Source: Cephalopachus bancanus
Taxonomy: Eukaryota > Chordata > Mammalia > Primates > Tarsiidae
NCBI GenBank assembly: GCA_027257055.1
Contig: JAPVLO010000115.1
Coordinates: forward strand, 3,844,001 to 3,908,000
Direction: 5' to 3'
DNA length: 64,000 bases
The notes under the pieces were generated by a model that searched no databases, was not told the DNA's origin, and saw only the letters and a program-made list of their open reading frames with translations. Both the position numbers and the translations under genes were made by a program. This document shows positions 41,726-51,663 of the stretch, one piece after another. Numbering within the stretch: the first letter of the stretch is position 1; each line of letters starts with the position of its first letter.

Positions 41726-42310
41726 CTGCAAGAAAAAGAAGTCAGAAAACCTGAATTTATTATTAACAGTCAGCTTTCTCACACAACTCCCATTTCAGAC
41801 CAGATGGAAATAAACAAGGATGTTCCAGGTGACCTATGATACTCAAACTTTAGACTTTTTAGTTTGTTTCTGACCTCTTTACTTGTGGGTCATGGTTGGG
41901 GCATTCCTGTTATACAACCTGAGTTGTTGTCTGTTACAATATGGATCTACCCTTGACACAAGTATCCCACTTTTAAGCTCCTGTCAAAACAGATCAGACC
42001 AGAAAATTCTAATTCATGGACAAAGCACACTGTCAATTTACTTGACAAGAAATTTCCAACTCTTCAGAATGTCCATCCCATTCCTCAAAAAAGATCAACT
42101 TATGGTAAGCAATAGTATGGCAAGCTGGCACAAGAGAATATATGATCTAACAAACAAACCAGGAAGTTCAAACCAGGACAACCTGAAAGTAACATGACAC
42201 GTGGGGGCTTGTTTCACCTCTACAGAATATAGACTAGAGGTGAGATGCTCCCAAGTCAAGACATTCTGGGTTCAAGCCTCAGTACTGCCACTGAACCAGC
42301 TCTGTGAACT
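41726..42310. other. TXNDC15: TXNDC15 intron 3, right of exon 4
   Basis: Unique-looking intron with one open frame of 104 codons on the plus strand, with no recognisable domain. Confidence 0.45.
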
Positions 42311-42629
42311 TTGTTTTTTGTTTTGTTTTGTTTTTTTTGTTTTTTGAGGCAGGGTCTCACTCTGTCACCCAGGCTGGAGAGCTGGGGCAAGATCAAAGTT
42401 CACTGCAGCCTTTACCTCCTAGGCTCAGGTGATCCTTCCACCTCAGCCTCTGGAGTAGTTGGGACTACAGGCATGTGCCACCACACTCAGCTAATTTTTC
42501 TTATTTTCTGTAGAGAAGAGGTCTTGCTATGTTGCTCAGGCTGGCCTCGAACCCCTGGGCGCAGGCAGTCCTCTCACCTCTGCCTTCCAAAGTGCTGCAA
42601 TTACAGGTATGAGCCACCGCACCCAGCCT
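42311..42629 (-). mobile_element. Alu, older type, inverted
   Basis: A TTTTG-repeat tail, 'ggcagggtctcactctgtca', 'cacctcagcctctggagtag' and 'gagccaccgcacccagcc'. Confidence 0.92.
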
Positions 42630-42664
42630 ACTGTATCTTATTTTACTGAACATTTAAAAAAGAC

Positions 42665-42780
42665 AAGCTAAGCATGGTAGTAGTACACACCTATAGTCCC
42701 AGCTACTCAGGAGGCTGAGGTGGGAGGACCACCTGAGCCCAGGAGTTCAAGGCCAGCCTGGACAAAAACCCAGCAAACAA
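42665..42780 (+). mobile_element. Partial Alu
   Basis: 'aagcatggtagtagtacaca' leads into 'tatagtcccagctactcagg' and 'caaggccagcctggac'. It is a short or rearranged copy facing the preceding inverted Alu 35 bases away. Confidence 0.75.
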
Positions 42781-42885
42781 TATAAAAGAAATATAAACAA
42801 GGGTAAATGTCATCTTAAAGAGCTAAATTAATTCACTACTTAATGAGGGTCTGCTGTGGAACGTGCACACAAGAATAAATGCAAG

Positions 42886-42942
42886 TGAGAAGAAAGGAAG
42901 GGAAAGGAAAGGAAGAAAAAGAAAACGAAAGAAGGAAAGAAA
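42886..42942 (+). repeat. GGAAA/GAAA purine-rich simple repeat
   Basis: About 57 bases of almost pure purine in irregular GGAAA, GAAA and GAAG units. Confidence 0.9.
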
Positions 42943-43355
42943 TGCCTGAACAAAGAAGAGGGATGCTGGGAATTAGGCTGACAGAAATGGGGACTTCAAT
43001 TGCAGGTTAAAGTCACAAAAGAATATCCTCTAAGATACCAACTGTGCTAATGCAGTGTGGTCAGATTCCCAAAAAGTGCTCTGGCCCCTCCCCTGCCATC
43101 AGGTGCCATCACCTGCCACCTTTAAATTCATCACACACAGCAGGCCTCTTTCGAGGGCTTTCAGAATGTGATGCCACCAGTTCCCTCAGAAGTATGACAA
43201 TCCCCACTACTCACTCTTGCTTTCCCTTCATGCAATCTCATTTCAAAGCTCATGCCCACCTCCCTCTGCTTCTAGCTTATCTCATTACAGCCTCCAGATA
43301 ATAACTGCAATCTTCAAACAAGAGAAAGAGACATAAACCCCACAAGGGAAGATAC

Positions 43356-43519
43356 CTGCTGTGCTGAGATGCATCCAGAGCCAGAAAATGAAGAGTTGGA
43401 AATGCCCGCGGCAGAGAATTAAAGTGAGGGGCCAAACTGGCAGAGAATCGGCACCACGGGGTGTAAAACAGGACTAGAGTACAGTCACTACCATTTGGAT
43501 TTAGAAAATCCATAAGGTC
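43356..43519 (-). CDS. TXNDC15: TXNDC15 coding exon 3 (thioredoxin active-site region)
   Basis: This minus-strand exon of 164 bases runs from an ACCACAG acceptor to a GTATCT donor. It encodes [20 protein letters not shown] followed by [13 protein letters not shown] and ends LDASQHS with a split Ser codon. This is the N-terminal half of the thioredoxin fold. The active-site position reads Cys-Arg-Phe-Ser, so the second redox Cys of the classic CxxC is Ser. As I recall, human TXNDC15 has the same motif. Dithiol-disulfide exchange is therefore unlikely, while mixed-disulfide or structural roles remain possible. One NGS sequon is visible. The frame joins exons 2 and 4 without interruption. Confidence 0.94.
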
Positions 43520-43674
43520 CTGTGGTAAAAGAAACAAGTGTTAAAGTCAGCAGAAAACACACATGTATATTTTTCTAAAAAGAACAGGAATCACTGCTGT
43601 CTCCAGAGAGGGAACTGGCAGGTGGGAGCAAGAAGAACAGGGGAACTGTGCTGACACCTTCAAGAACCTTTTAG

Positions 43675-43980
43675 GGCCAGGTGCAGTGGCTCATGCCTGT
43701 AATCCCAGCACTTTAGGAGGCTGAAGGGAGAGGATTGCCTGAACGTACGGGCTTAAGGCCAGCCTGGGCAGCATAGCAAGACTCTATCTCCACAATAGAT
43801 CAAAAAATTAGCCAGGCATGGTGGCACGTGCCTGTGGTTCCAGCTACTTGGAAGGCTGAGGCGGAAGGATTGCCTGAGCTCAGCAGGTTGAGGCTGCAGT
43901 GGCTGGGAGCAGGCCACTGCACTCCAGCCTAGGCAACAGAAAGAGACTCCAACTCAAAGAAAAAAAGAAAGAAAGAAAAA
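43675..43980 (+). mobile_element. Alu 1 of a four-unit direct cluster
   Basis: 'ggccaggtgcagtggctcat', 'gattgcctgaacgtacggg', 'ccacaatagatcaaaaaatt' and a GAAAGAAAGAAA tail. Lineage-specific type. Confidence 0.93.
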
Positions 43981-43981
43981 C

Positions 43982-44279
43982 GGCCGGGCTCAGTGGCTCA
44001 GCTTGTAATCCATGCTTTGGGATGCCGAGGTGAGTGGATTGCCTGAGTCCGTAGGTTCGAGACCTGCCTGGGCAACTTGGCGAGACCTCATCTCTACAAC
44101 AAATCAAAAAATTAGCCGGGCATGATAGCGCGCGCCTGTAGTTCCAGCTACTTGGAAGACTGAGGCGGAAGGATTGCCAGAGCCCAGCAGGTCGAGGCTG
44201 CTGTGGCCAGGAGTGTACCACTGTACTCTAGTCTGGGCAACAGAGTGAGACTCCAACTCAAAAAAAAAAAAAAAGAAAA
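43982..44279 (+). mobile_element. Alu 2 of a four-unit direct cluster
   Basis: 'ggccgggctcagtggctcag' head starting right after the previous tail, 'ctacaacaaatcaaaaaatt', and an A tail. Young-looking. Confidence 0.94.
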
Positions 44280-44280
44280 C

Positions 44281-44441
44281 TAGCTGGGCACAGTGGCACA
44301 TGCCTAGAACCTCAGCTACTCAGGAGGCTGAGGTGGGAGGATCACGTTAACTCAGGAGTTTTAGGCTGCAGTGAGCTATGACTGCACCACTGTACTCCAA
44401 CTGGGCAACAGAATGAAAACTTGTCTCAAGAAAAAAAAAAA
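44281..44441 (+). mobile_element. Half-Alu (right-monomer type), unit 3 of the cluster
   Basis: 'tagctgggcacagtggcaca' runs straight into 'ctcagctactcaggaggctg' and 'gcagtgagctatgactgcac', with an A tail, so only one arm is present. Confidence 0.85.
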
Positions 44442-44749
44442 GGCTGGGCGTGGTGGCTTATGTTTATAATCTCAGCACTTTGGGAGGCTAAGGTGAGAGG
44501 ATTGCCTGAGCCCATAGGTTCGAGACCAGCCTGGCCAACTTGGCAAAACCTCACCTCTACAATAAAAATAAAAATAAAAATAATTAGCTGGGTGTGACGG
44601 CACATGCCTGTGGTTCCAGCTACTTGGAAGGCTGAAGTAGAAGCATCGCCTGAGCCCAGCAAGTCGAGGCTGCAGTGACCATGAGCATGCCATTACACTC
44701 CAGCCTGGGTGACACAGTGAGACTCCAGCTCAAAAAAAAGAAAAAAAAA
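44442..44749 (+). mobile_element. Alu 4 of a four-unit direct cluster
   Basis: 'ggctgggcgtggtggcttat', 'gattgcctgagcccatagg', 'aataaaaataaaaataaaaa' link, 'gcccagcaagtcgaggctg' and an A-rich tail. Confidence 0.93.
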
Positions 44750-45543
44750 TCTTTTGGACTTTGAACCACTATGAATCCACGAATCAGCAGGAAAGTTCCA
44801 TCAGATGACAAGTTATAAACTTTTTTTTTTTAGTCTTGCTGACATTATTTCCTAATATCTCTATATTTTCCTAATATTATTAGTTATTTTAACATTTTTC
44901 ATAATTCAGCTATTCAAAAACAGGCATATCGCCTTCTACTGCTTTGTAATAGAATTTTTTATTATTTTACAAATAGAAGGTTTGGGACAGCCCTGTACTG
45001 AGTGAGAGTCTATTGGTACCTTTTTCCAATAGCCTGTGCTTACTTAGTACCTCTATGTCACATTTTGGTAATCCTCACAATATTTCCAACTTTTTCATTA
45101 TTACTGTATCTGTTATGGTGAACTATGATAGTGATCTATTGAGACGGTCTAGAATTGAACCCACAATATCCCTGAGGTATGCCTACACTAAGTACTCACA
45201 GGGTACAGGCCATTATCCCTACCTTTGAAATGTATATTTTGAATGATCTAAGATGGAATTATTAGAGCACCGGGATTGCTATTGTGAGGCGTGATTGTGA
45301 GATTACCCAAGGACGACTAGATTTAAGCCAACTAATCAAAAGGCATAGTTGACACTAGTCAAATTTCCTCCTTTCCCTCTAAACATTATAGAGAGCAAGG
45401 TCCATTTTCATTGAAACAGTCACTAAATGCTATTCCACTTGTAATATGCTAAAGATTATGACTACTTTTTAAAGCTGACAGAGTATTAAATCTTAAAATT
45501 AATGTGCTGAAAAGGAGAAAAGTACCAAGTAATTTTTTGTTAC
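44750..45543. other. TXNDC15: TXNDC15 intron 2, left of exon 2
   Basis: About 800 bases of A+T-rich intron. No recognised feature. Confidence 0.5.
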
Positions 45544-46037
45544 CTGTGACATATTTAAAATCTTCAGAGTGAAATTTTCTAGTCCCGTCACATTTCTCTC
45601 CTCACAGTTCACCTTCGGGGATTTCAGGCTTTCAGTGCTGTTGGAGTCCTCGGCGGGGGCGGGCTCAGCCTCCGCCACTTCTGGCTCCGCGTAGTACTCC
45701 TCTTCTCGGTCAGGGAAGCTCGCTCCAGCACTGTCCTGGGAGAAGAGGCTCTCTCGGACACCGCACCGGGAGCCCTCCTCTCCTCCAGCGCCACAGGTGC
45801 CACTGCTGGGCTCGGAGCGCAGCTTGTCCTCCGCTTCCCCGGGAATCACAGACAGCATCACCACATGATCGCCACGGCTGTGCAGGCCCTGCACTGCCTC
45901 TTCTGCTGCGTCTTCTGCTGCCCTGCCTTGGCCCATAGAGTCACGCGGGGGCTCCTCCTCGCTCAGGTACTCGGCCCCCGCATGGAGAGGCTGAGCCGGC
46001 TGCTCCTCCGGCCAGAAGTGACCACTTTCCTCTGCAA
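45544..46037 (-). CDS. TXNDC15: TXNDC15 coding exon 2 (acidic luminal region)
   Basis: This minus-strand exon of 494 bases has a TTTTAG acceptor (ending at 46,038) and a GTAACA donor (45,538-45,543). It completes a split Val codon from exon 1 (GAG-G/TT) and continues AEESGHFWPEEQ to ENFTLKILNMSQ. The region is rich in Glu, Asp and Pro, with recognisable stretches VVMLSVIPGEAEDK, DREEEYY and SLKSPKVNCEERN. Several N-glycosylation sequons are visible (NST, NVT, NFT, and NMS at the end), consistent with a luminal or extracellular location. The N-terminal half has diverged from recalled human sequence more than the C-terminal half has. The exon ends in phase 0, before the thioredoxin domain. No frame breaks are present. 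Confidence 0.93.
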
Positions 46038-46394
46038 CTAAAACACAAGGGTACAGGCATGTTTGACTTCAACATAAGTGAACCCCAAAGGATTACAGTT
46101 CTCCTCAAATATGAAAGTTTCCCCAATAGAAAAAAAGTAATTAGAGCCACCCCCATTCTCCAGGTTAGGAAGAAGGTCACAAGGGGGTACCAGATTAATG
46201 AATGCCAAGTCAATAAAGATAAACACAAAGCTTCACCACATAATTCACGTTGTTGCAACATGGACTATAACCAAAATCATTCCAGTATAGTCATCCAATT
46301 AGGAAAATATCAACATTTGGACATTTTCATTTGCTTGATAAGAACACCCAAGAAAACAGTAATGGTTTTATGCAAGATTCTACAAGGGCAAAGC

Positions 46395-46545
46395 ATCTTT
46401 GCACACATTATAACAGCTCTGTGAGACACACAAGGCAAAGCCCCTTTATAGAATAGATGACCATGCTGAACACAGAGAAGCTCAGCATAGAGCCTGATGG
46501 CCTAGTAAGCACCAGATCCAGGTCCAGAGCAAAGTCTTCTGGTTG
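46395..46545 (-). repeat. MIR
   Basis: On the plus strand 'cacattataacagctctgtg', 'atgctgaacacagagaagct' and 'gcaccagatccaggtcc' reflect a reversed MIR core. Confidence 0.5.
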
Positions 46546-47140
46546 CTCCTTCAGATGGGCCTTACCCTCCCTGGCATGATACCCCAGGGAGGCTGAGCCA
46601 CACTGCCCGAGGAACCTGCCTGAGTCACACAGCAGCTCCTTCCTGGGATGGCCTCTGACAGCTGGGCTCTGCTTTCCTGCCTGCCACCCTTGGGTACTGC
46701 CTATGGGAATGCTAGGAGATAGCTCAGTGGTGCAGGGAGGCAGGAGAGAGGAAGAGGAGGAGTACCTTCCTCCCATCCCGGATCCAGAAGGTGGGTCTTG
46801 GGCAAGATGCTCAGATAAGAGGTGAGTCCCAGGTGGTCTTGTCCATCTATCTGGCAATCTCCATTTATCTCTGTAGCAATGGCTCCTGCCCTCCAACTCT
46901 TATCAGCACAGAACCTGCTGCCAGATTGTGTGCCAGACTGTGTACCAAGGGAAACGAATGAGGCTAATAGCCCTCAGGAAAGCTCACCATGTGTTTGGGA
47001 AACCACCAGATGTGCGATGAGCTCTGCTTGCCAAGAGCTTGTCACTGAAGTGTGAATGACCAGCTGCTTCAAAGTTGGGAAGAGGGGTGGGAGCTTCCTA
47101 ACGTATGTGTGTTTGTACAAGGTCTCGATGAATATCCCTA
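46546..47140. other. TXNDC15: TXNDC15 intron 1, no recognised feature
   Basis: G+C-richer intron with a minus-strand open frame of 162 codons (46,408-46,896) that overlaps the MIR and shows no known domain. Confidence 0.4.
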
Positions 47141-47144
47141 GAGA

Positions 47145-47372
47145 GCTTTTTTAAATTGATGCATAAAGATGTACATAGTTTTGGGGTACATGTGATAATT
47201 TAATACAATCATATAATTTGTAAAGATCAAAGCAGTGTACTTAGGATATCCATCACTTTAAACATTTGTCTTTTATGCGAGAATCATTCGAATGCTTCTC
47301 TTCTAGCTATTTTGAAATATACAATAGATTATTGTAAACTCTATTACCCTACTGATCTATCTAACACTAAGC
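47145..47372 (-). repeat. L1MA/L1MB-type 3' end, inverted
   Basis: 'aaattgatgcataaagatgt', 'ggggtacatgtgataattta', 'taggatatccatcacttta' and 'ctagctattttgaaatatac' are the reverse complement of a typical old L1 3' UTR. Confidence 0.8.
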
Positions 47373-48112
47373 CCACAGAGCTTTGCGAGTTCATTCAGCA
47401 ATTTAGAAACATTATCTAGGAATTCTGCTTCTGGCCAAGATGGAGTAACAAGAACCAGATTTACCTTCCCTACTACAACAACTAAAAAAAACAGACAAAA
47501 TATATGACACAACAGTCTCAGGAGATTAGATATCAGGCACTGAAGGACAGTGGTCCCCGAGAAACAGGAAACAAATGAGGAGAGCCCCACAGCTCCTGGC
47601 TTACTGTCTTGAGGCTGTTCCCATCATGGCTCAGGAATAGGAAACCCAGGCAGAGCCCAGCAGACTCTCTAAATTGAGGAGACAGAGTGGAGAGTCCAAG
47701 GGGACCAAGGAGGTATAGTTTACAGCACAGAATACTATAGATGAAAGAGTTGTGTAGAGAGATGGCTCCCCCACCCCAAGTATACAGCAAAGTACAGGTC
47801 AGCACAGGCAAGTGAGGAAGCTACCCAAAGTCAGGGAAAGAATTACCAGAAGGATTAGAGGAAACAGTACCTAACACTCACACAGGACAGGGAATAGTGC
47901 CTGTTACCACCAACTGACTGGAAAATTTCATAATTCACAGGCACTGAACAGAGTACACAAAAGAACCTGCCTCAGGAGTGGGGCTCAATTAACCCTAGAG
48001 GAAATACAGCTCTTCTTTGCTTAAAAGCTAAATCTGAAAGGATCAAGCCATTTTCAAGTAATTTAACTGTACCCCAGAACAAAGCTCAAGAATATTTATA
48101 GATATACTATAG

Positions 48113-48333
48113 GAGCCTAGGAGTTCAAGACCAGCCTGGGCAACTTGGTGAGACCTTGTCTCTACAATAAACTAAAAAAAAAAAAATTGCAGGGCATGAT
48201 GGTGCATGCCTGTGGTTCCAGCTACTTGGAAGGCTGAGGTGGAAGGATCGTCTGAGCCCAGTAGGTCAAGGCATGCCACTACACTCCAGCCTGGGTGACA
48301 GAGTGAGCCTCTGATTCAAGAAGAAAAAAAAAA
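48113..48333 (+). mobile_element. Alu, lineage-specific type, 5'-truncated
   Basis: It starts at 'cctaggagttcaagaccagc' and continues 'ctacaataaactaaaaaaaa', 'cagctacttggaaggctgag', with an A-rich tail, within old L1M sequence. Confidence 0.88.
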
Positions 48334-48534
48334 TCCAGCACTCAGCAAGGTAAAACCCATATCTGGCAACCCATCAAAAATTTTCAGACACATGAAGAAG
48401 CAGGAAAATATAATTCACAATGAGGAGAATCATCAATCAATCAACATTGACCCAGAACTTGCACAGATGGCAGAATTAGCAGACAAGGATATTAAAGCAG
48501 TATGTTCATATTACATATGTTCAAAAAGTTAAGT

Positions 48535-48802
48535 AGCTGGGCACAGTGGCTCATGCCTGTAATCCCAGCACTTTGGGGAGGCAGAGGCGAGAGGATTACC
48601 TAAGCTTAGAGTTTCAAGACCAGCCTGGGAAATTTAGTGGGACCTCACCTGTACAATAAATCAAAATAATTAGCCATGTGTGGTGGTGCATGCCTGTGGT
48701 TCCAGCTATTTGGAAGGCTGAGGCAGAAGGATCACCTGAGCCTAGCAGGTCAAGGCTGCGGTGGCCATGACAGAGTAAGACTCCAATTCAAAAAAAAAAA
48801 AA
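48535..48802 (+). mobile_element. Alu, lineage-specific type, with target-site duplication
   Basis: AAAAAGTTAAGT flanks it on the left (48,523-48,534) and right (ending 48,810). The right arm is deleted near 'gtggccatgacagagtaaga'. Confidence 0.93.
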
Positions 48803-48857
48803 AGTTAAGTACATACAGAGATATAAGATGTAAATAAAAGATGAAATCTTACTTCTA

Positions 48858-49146
48858 GCCGGGCTCGGTGGCTCAGCCTGTAATTCCGTGCCTTTGGGAG
48901 GCTGAGGTGAGTGGATTGCCTGAGCCTGCGGGTTCGAGACCCGCCTGGGCAATTTGGCGAGACCTCATCTCTACAATAAATCAAAAAATTAGCCAGGCGT
49001 GGTAGCGTGCGACTGTAGTTCCAGCTACTTGGAAGGCTGAGGCGGAAGGATTGCCAGGGCCCAGCAGGTTGAAGCTGTGGAGGCCGGGAGCGGCCACTGC
49101 ACTCCAGTCTGGGCAACTAAATGAGACTCCAATTCAAAAAAAAAAA
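48858..49146 (+). mobile_element. Young lineage-specific Alu with perfect 15-base target-site duplication
   Basis: GAAATCTTACTTCTA is repeated exactly at 48,843-48,857 and 49,147-49,161. Head 'gccgggctcggtggctcag', link 'ctacaataaatcaaaaaatt', CpG-rich right arm 'ggccgggagcggccactg'. Confidence 0.97.
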
Positions 49147-50625
49147 GAAATCTTACTTCTAAAGATGAAAACGACAAAAATTACAATGTCTGAGATGAAA
49201 ACTACACTGCATGGAATTAAGGCCACATTAAACACTGTGGAAGAAAAGACTAGTCAACTTGAAGGCAGAGCAATAGAACTTATCTAAAGTGAAACACAGA
49301 GGAGAGGACGGGAATAAGATAGCGATGGCATAGGTGGACTTGTGAGATTCTCTGAACATGAGTTCCCAAAAAGACTCTTACTTTTCTTCCCCCATCCCCC
49401 AGCCCACCACCAGCCGCACTGGTCCGAGGCCCGGGGATCTTTGGTCCCATGCAGGGCCGGATATTGCGGGCCCCTGCTGCTGCTGTTCCATGGCATGCGT
49501 GGGAGTCTCGGGTCCCAGCTCCCTCCCTGGCTACATCGTCTCCTGCCCAGCACCCAGCACCAAGCCGCTGGTCACTCAGGGAGGCTCCGGGCGCCCGCCC
49601 CTCAGAGACACCGGTCCCATTCCTGGCTGAAGTACCCTGTGGGGGCCCAGGGCCACTCTCGCTGCTCACCGCCTGCCCTTTGGAGCTTTGGAGCTCTGGA
49701 GCTCTGGGCCCACCCTGGCTGAGGCACTCAGCATGTGACCCCAAGCTGGGGGACCCAGACAAGCGGAGAGAAACAGATCTGCAAAAACTGCCTTGGCCAC
49801 TCTCCAGGCAGAGACTTCCATTGCCCCGCCCACCTATCAACAAACCCTACCTCAGTTCCTAAGGTAACGTCGCGAAACAGGAGACAAAGCCCCACCCCTA
49901 CACTGAATCAGACAAAATCAACGCCTACAAACCCAAACTGCGAGTAAATCTAGCTGCCTGCAATGAAAAACAAAGGGGAGAGGCCAGAGATCAGAGCTGA
50001 AGTGACTTTAGTCTGATCACTTATTTTGACTTATGATTTTATCATTTTGATGTTTGTTTTGATCACATTTGTTGTTTGCCTTCTGACTTACACTGTTTCT
50101 TGATTTTATTGGTCTGTCTCTGTGTAGCTATCAGTATTCTTTAGAGAATCTTTCTTACGTGTCTTTTTTCACTTCTTTCCGGCCTTATGTCTCTTTCTCA
50201 CCTGATAGTTGGTATGTATGTCTGTTTTCCCTCTCACTCTTCTCTCTTTCCTATTGACCCCCCCTTCCTCCATTATTTTCCTCTTTTATACCCCCCTTCT
50301 TAATCTAGGGACCAAGACTACATACTGCTGAATGGACAGATTGTAAGACAGAGGGAAATAGGTTCCAGTGTGCTCATACACCTGTTCATGGATGCTAGAA
50401 TCAGCATATACATTCTGAACCACAGCTTCCCTCTCAGTTAAACCTCAAAATTGCAAAAAGTACAGATTGCAGCCTACACTCCAACCTCAAAAGTAAACAA
50501 AGCCAGAAGACACTCATAAGGAAGAACAGGATATTGCAGAAGAGAAAGAAAAGCAACTCCACCTTCCCTCAACAACAGAATAAAAGAAGGGGAGGGAAAG
50601 GGAGAGAGAGAAAAAAATCTACAAA

Positions 50626-51520
50626 ATGAAGAAAAACCAAAAGAAGAGTATGGGTCTCTGCCAGGCCCCTGGGAGGGCAGACACTGAGAAAACTAACTTC
50701 GGAATGCAAACAATGAAGAGCTCCCAGAATGAAGGGTCTCAAACTACAAACCTAGATATCAAGACATTAATGGAGAGATTAAAAAGAATTGAGGAGACAC
50801 AAGAAGAAACTAGGAAGGAGCTAATATCTGAGATAACAATAATAAAGAATACTGTGAATGAAATAAATAACAAACTGATAAGCATGGAAAGCAGAATTAA
50901 GAATCTCAGCAGAAGAATCTCAGAGCTTGAGAACCAAAATATAGAACTAACCCAAACTCTTAAAAACACAGAAAATAAGCTCAAAAAACAGAACAAAACC
51001 TTCAAGAGATGAGCAATTACTTCAAGAGACCGAACCTAAGAGTAATTGGCATTCCTGAAGCAGAAAGAGAGACAGAGACCACACTGGAACAAACTTTCCA
51101 TGAGATCATTCAAGAAAACTTCCCTTATCTAATCAGTGATGCAAAAATTCAAACACAAGAGATTCAGAGAACCCCTGCAAGACAATAAATGAGAAGACCA
51201 ACTCCTAGACACATAACAATTCGCCTAAACAAAGTAGGCATAAAAGAAAAAATCCTAAAGGCAGCAAGAGAAAAAGGCCAGATCACCTACCATGGAAGAC
51301 CAATCAGAATAGCAGCAGATTTATCTACAGAAACCCTGCAGGTAGGAGAGCTTGGAGCCCTATCTTCAAAGTCCTAAAAAATAAACAATTTCAACCAAGA
51401 ATAAGCTACCCGGCCAAGCTAAGCTTCATCAGTGAGGGAGAATTAAAATGTTTCCCAGATATCCAATCCCTAAGAACTTATGCTGCCACCAAACCACCTC
51501 TACATGAAACAAGAAAGTAC
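50626..51520 (+). pseudogene. L1 ORF1 (RNA-binding chaperone), broken
   Basis: An ATG at 50,626 opens 128 codons with a long coiled coil (heptads such as IEETQEETRKELISEITIIK). It then meets TGA at 51,010. The RRM continues in another frame (LRVIGIPEAERETET) to a stop near 51,185. The C-terminal domain reads TPRHITIRLNK and ILKAAREKGQITYHGRPIRI to a further stop at 51,375. The family's ORF1 protein forms trimers that coat L1 RNA. Confidence 0.9.
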
Positions 51521-51663
51521 TAAACACAGAAGAAAAGGAAAAAAGAACAATGTTCTTCACAAGAGTACAGGGAAAAGAATAAAATATACTTGAACCAACC
51601 CCAAAACCAAAAGAAAGACAAAAAAAAAAACAAGTGGAAGAACAATAACTCTATAAGAACTCT

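Larger units (their letters stand above)
47425..49305 (+). mobile_element. Old L1M element, left portion (5' UTR and ORF1 remnant), interrupted by Alus
   Basis: It begins at 'attctgcttctggccaagat', the usual 5' UTR start of old mammalian L1s. It continues through decayed 5' UTR and ends near 'gcaatagaacttatctaaag' followed by 'tgaaacacagagga'. Three Alus interrupt it (48,113, 48,535 and 48,858). The same element resumes at 55,699 after the younger L1, with the expected next phrase 'aacatcagtgagctgtggga'. No intact frame remains. Confidence 0.85.

Noticed and set aside
46408..46896. Minus-strand open frame of 162 codons in TXNDC15 intron 1
   Set aside because: It overlaps a MIR and has no known domain. 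TXNDC15 exons on both sides join in frame without it.
49280..49843. Minus-strand open frame of 187 codons and overlapping plus-strand frames
   Set aside because: They fall in the L1 5' UTR and old L1M edge. These are repeat sequence, not host genes.
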